Source: Arcobacter sp. LA11
Lineage (GTDB): Bacteria; Campylobacterota; Campylobacteria; Campylobacterales; Arcobacteraceae
Length of the DNA stretch: 64,000 nucleotides
Direction: 5' to 3'
Assembly (NCBI RefSeq): GCF_001895145.1
Contig: NZ_BDIR01000002.1
Coordinates: 1 to 64,000 of the forward strand
How positions within the stretch are numbered: position 1 is the first letter of the stretch; every line of letters begins with the position of its first letter. The notes below the pieces were generated by a model that was not told where the DNA came from, searched no databases, and saw only the letters and a list, made by a program, of their open reading frames with translations. Shown piece after piece: positions 63,472 to 64,000 of this stretch. The position numbers and the translations under genes are program-made.

Positions 63472-64000
63472 CTTACGATAAACTCTTTAAAGGTATTTAC
63501 AAAAATAAAACAGTTCTTGTCACGGGTCATACAGGATTTAAAGGCTCTTGGCTTTGTTATTGGCTTATAAAAATGGGAGCGAAGGTTATAGGTTATTCTT
63601 TAGAGGAGAATACAAAGCCGAATCATTTTTCATTATTAAATTTAGATATGACTTCAATATATTCAGATATAAGAGATATAGAAAAGTTAAATAATGTATT
63701 TAAAGAATATCAACCAGATATAGTTTTTCATCTTGCAGCACAGCCTTTGGTTAGGTTATCTTATATTAGTCCTGTAACTACTTTTGAGACTAACATGATG
63801 GGAACAATAAATATTTTAGAAGTAATTAGAAAAAATAATAAAAAGATTGCTATTTTAAATATAACAAGTGATAAGTGTTATGAGAATAATGAATCAAAGT
63901 TAGGCTATGTAGAAGATGATAAATTAAGTGGATATGACCCTTATAGTGCATCAAAGGCATGTTCAGAAATAATCACAAGTTCTTATAGAGATTCTTTTTT
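63459..64000 (+). CDS. rfbG: CDP-glucose 4,6-dehydratase, 5' part (cut by window end)
   Basis: An open frame of about 180 codons to the window end, starting at TTG 63459 (no ATG in frame after the stop at 63444), with TGGGGA upstream, overlapping rfbF by 13 bp. It reads LESITYDKLFKG, then the NAD motif TGHTGFKGSW, HLAAQPLVR, TSDKCYEN and YSASKACSE with the catalytic Tyr and Lys. It is the next step after RfbF. The remainder lies past 64000. Confidence 0.9.
   Translation, partial: MESITYDKLFKGIYKNKTVLVTGHTGFKGSWLCYWLIKMGAKVIGYSLEENTKPNHFSLLNLDMTSIYSDIRDIEKLNNVFKEYQPDIVFHLAAQPLVRLSYISPVTTFETNMMGTINILEVIRKNNKKIAILNITSDKCYENNESKLGYVEDDKLSGYDPYSASKACSEIITSSYRDSF

Overview
This is an AT-rich, low-GC chromosomal window whose proteins look like Arcobacter sensu lato (Campylobacterota). 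That assignment is an inference. It rests on the base composition, on a histidine kinase H-box of the HQWRQP type common in this phylum, on short AT-rich intergenic gaps, and on familiar housekeeping blocks (gap-pgk-tpi-fabI, lysA-HAD-pheA-hisC-dxs, ctpA-purC-purS-purQ). I see no rRNA, tRNA, CRISPR array or insertion sequence.

Region 1 (1-5.3 kb): a PLD-nuclease/SF2-helicase fusion, a small DUF420-like membrane protein, two nucleotide-handling enzymes and truD. Region 2 (5.3-27.6 kb) is a large inorganic-nitrogen acquisition island. It holds nirBD nitrite reductase, cyanase with an FNT channel, two molybdopterin nitrate-reductase-like proteins, a fused DmsB-DmsC electron-transfer subunit, a NarK transporter, an NrtABD-type ABC importer, and two paralogous fusions of a PP2C phosphatase with a Ser/Thr kinase and a C-terminal membrane anchor. 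A haem-motif histidine kinase/OmpR-type regulator pair, a LysE exporter and a small unknown gene lie inside it. The likely flow is: nitrate or cyanate enters by NarK, ABC or FNT; nitrate is reduced by NasA-type enzymes; nitrite goes to ammonium by NirBD; cyanate goes to ammonium by CynS. A 15-bp near-palindrome (consensus GTATATAAAATATAC) recurs 65-102 bp upstream of nirB, the FNT gene, dmsBC and narK, and a 19-bp exact repeat flanks one nasA gene. Perfect RNA hairpins fill several of the gaps between co-oriented genes.

Region 3 (27.6-42.8 kb): a close mandelate-racemase homologue with a TetR-like dyad upstream, a YfgM/BamB-like pair, ctpA, purine genes, plsC, crcB, tatA, argS, rsfS/nadD and a glycolysis/fabI operon. 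Region 4 (42.8-49 kb): a long imperfect inverted-repeat element, then lysA, an altered HAD protein, pheA, hisC and dxs. Region 5 (49-59.6 kb, minus strand): a compact Tad/Flp pilus locus with two pilins of unusual processing motif. Region 6 (59.9-64 kb, plus strand): envelope glycan genes (GT-C-like protein, GT2, GtrA, rfbF and the 5' part of rfbG, cut by the window edge).

The strongest candidates for undescribed biology are the paired phosphatase-kinase fusions embedded in the nitrogen island, the shared operator-like palindrome, and the hairpin-punctuated transcripts.
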